Assembly (NCBI GenBank): GCA_963732335.1
Contig: CAVSZO010000005.1
Span: forward strand, 279,664 to 343,663
Direction: 5' to 3'
DNA from: Desertimonas sp963732335
GTDB taxonomy: Bacteria > Actinomycetota > Acidimicrobiia > Acidimicrobiales > Ilumatobacteraceae
DNA: 64,000 bases
This document shows positions 62,967 to 64,000 of the stretch, piece by piece. The translations under genes and the position numbers were made by a program. How positions within the stretch are numbered: the stretch's first letter is position 1; each line of letters starts with the position of its first letter. The notes under the pieces were generated by a model. The model did no database searches. It had not been told where the DNA came from and saw nothing but the letters and a program-made list of their open reading frames with translations.

Positions 62967-64000
62967 TCACGGCAAGGTCTGGGCAGCCACCACTTCGACC
63001 GCGTTCGGGCGGCCCGTCCGGCGGCGTCGGCGATCTCGTCGATGACGTCATCGGTGTGGGCGAGGCCGACGAAGATCGCTTCGTAGGCGCCGGGGGCCAT
63101 CGCCACCCCCTCGGCGAGCATCGCTTGGAAGAACGCCGCGTACGCCGCCTCGTCCGTCCGCTTGGCGCCGTCGAAGTCGACCGGCGCGGGGACCCTCACG
63201 TCGGCAGCAGGGCCGCACACGATTCCGAGCAGCGTGCCGACCACGGGGAACCGGGCGGCAAAGCCCGCGGCCGCACAAGCGTCGCGGAGCAGTGCGGCGA
63301 GCCGGCGCGCCCTGGCCGAGAGCTCCATGTAGACGTCCGGGGTCAGCTCGCCGAGCGCGGCGAGCCCCGCCGCCGTGGCCAGTGGATTGCCGGACAACGT
63401 CCCGGCGTGGAACACCGGACCGAGCGGCGACAGCGTGCTCATGACATCCCGGCGGCCGCCGACGGCGCCGATCGGCAGCCCGCCGCCGATGACCTTCCCG
63501 AACGTCGTGAGATCGGGCCTCACGTCGTACTTCGCCTGTGCGCCGCCCGTGTCGATGCGGAATCCGGTGATGACCTCGTCGAAGATCAGCAGCGCACCGA
63601 CCCGGTCGCACTCCGCGCGCAAGCCGTCGAGAAATCCGGGCTGCGGGGCGATGACGCCCATGTTGGCGGCGACCGGTTCGACGATGACGGCTGCCACGTT
63701 CTCGTCGAGCACGGGGACCTGGTTGTACGGCACCACGAGCGTCTCGGCGACCGCGCCGGCGGGCACACCAGCGGTGCCGGGGAGCCCGAGGGTTGCGACC
63801 CCGCTCCCCCCGGCGGCGAGGAGCGCGTCGGTGGCGCCGTGGAAGTTGCCGTGGAACGTGACGATGCGATCGCGGCCGGTGTGCCCGTGGGCCAGGCGTA
63901 CCGCGGTGCTCGTCGCCTCGGTACCCGAGTTCATCAGCCTGACCTGCTCGCAGCTGCCAACCCGTTCGCCGATCATCTCGGCGAGCTTCATCTCCCGCGG
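62967..64000 (-). CDS. hemL: Glutamate-1-semialdehyde 2,1-aminomutase (partial, 5' end outside window)
   Basis: PLP enzyme of the C5 haem pathway that makes 5-aminolevulinate. The frame is open to the window edge and includes KLAEMIGERVGSCEQVRLMN, SGTEATSTAVRLAHGHTGRD, the DEVITGF aspartate, the PLP Lys in TTFGKVIGGGLPIGAVGG, and HAGTLSGNPLATAAG. Near 63005 one base correction gives the family-like end NAVEVVAAQTLP with stop 62967-62969. About 85 N-terminal residues lie outside. GSA-type class III aminotransferases are alike, but motif match to HemL is strong. Confidence 0.9.

Noticed and set aside
1..64000. CRISPR array
   Set aside because: No set of regularly spaced repeats with unique spacers was seen; the repeats found are two- or three-copy dispersed elements.
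1..64000. Programmed frameshifting as a shared mechanism
   Set aside because: Breaks occur at unrelated sequences without slippery heptamers and affect nearly every kind of housekeeping gene; sequencing insertions explain them better.

Overview
The window is GC-rich actinobacterial chromosome, probably from Acidimicrobiia or a close relative (inference). Support comes from a SigH/RsrA-type redox sigma/anti-sigma pair, an MftD-like flavoprotein, an Eis-type acetyltransferase, a PPOX-family enzyme, a DUF2510-scramblase protein and actinobacterial-type VanRS. About half of the genes are broken by single-base frameshifts. In every case worked through base by base except two (a DUF433 gene and tRNA-Lys), removing one extra base restores the family sequence. 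This points to uncorrected insertion-type sequencing errors rather than gene decay. Such genes are given as one CDS spanning their frames, with breakpoints stated.

Positions 1-8,030 hold phosphoketolase (partial) and acetate kinase with overlapping stop and start, a LysR regulator, an unusual cyclase-receiver-HTH fusion, a RidA protein and an arginase-family enzyme. Positions 8,526-14,580 carry a glycopeptide-resistance locus: vanY-like carboxypeptidase, vanR-vanS, and a reverse-strand vanH-ligase-vanX operon followed by a truncated murF. A 60-bp direct repeat lies upstream of both vanY and vanH and looks like a shared control element. Positions 14,767-18,270 look like an island edge: a secreted P-domain protein, a DUF433 gene, VapBC, a truncated tyrosine integrase and a RelBE-type module, ending at the 3' side of tRNA-Lys(UUU).

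From 18,356 to 36,387 come housekeeping and metabolic genes: enoyl-CoA hydratase, asparaginase II family, AI-2E permease, YcaQ-type DNA glycosylase, SDR, cyclophilin, a sugar ABC importer, DksA-like protein, ABC1 kinase, Bax-inhibitor-1 protein, a sigma-70 factor, an ion-channel-like protein, an Eis-like acetyltransferase and a TetR regulator divergent from a drug exporter. From 38,316 to 42,217 lies a Tad (Flp pilus) operon: CpaE-like ATPase, TadA, TadB, TadC, pilin, TadE. Then follow a STAS protein, RsgA, and topA-tmk-holB.

From 48,389 to the end: a beta-helix protein, a blue-copper lipoprotein, two divergent AI-2E permeases, a secreted protein, tRNA-Thr(CGU), MftD-like dehydrogenase, a PPOX protein, SigH/RsrA, TilS, a phosphatase-like protein lacking the catalytic Cys, a scramblase, an epimerase-acyltransferase-hydrolase run and partial hemL. 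Three copies of a palindromic repeat family each sit just 3' of a gene, always in that gene's orientation.

The most noteworthy items are the van locus with its repeated control element and truncated murF, the cyclase-NarL fusion, the 3' repeat family and the catalytically altered phosphatase- and STAS-like proteins.
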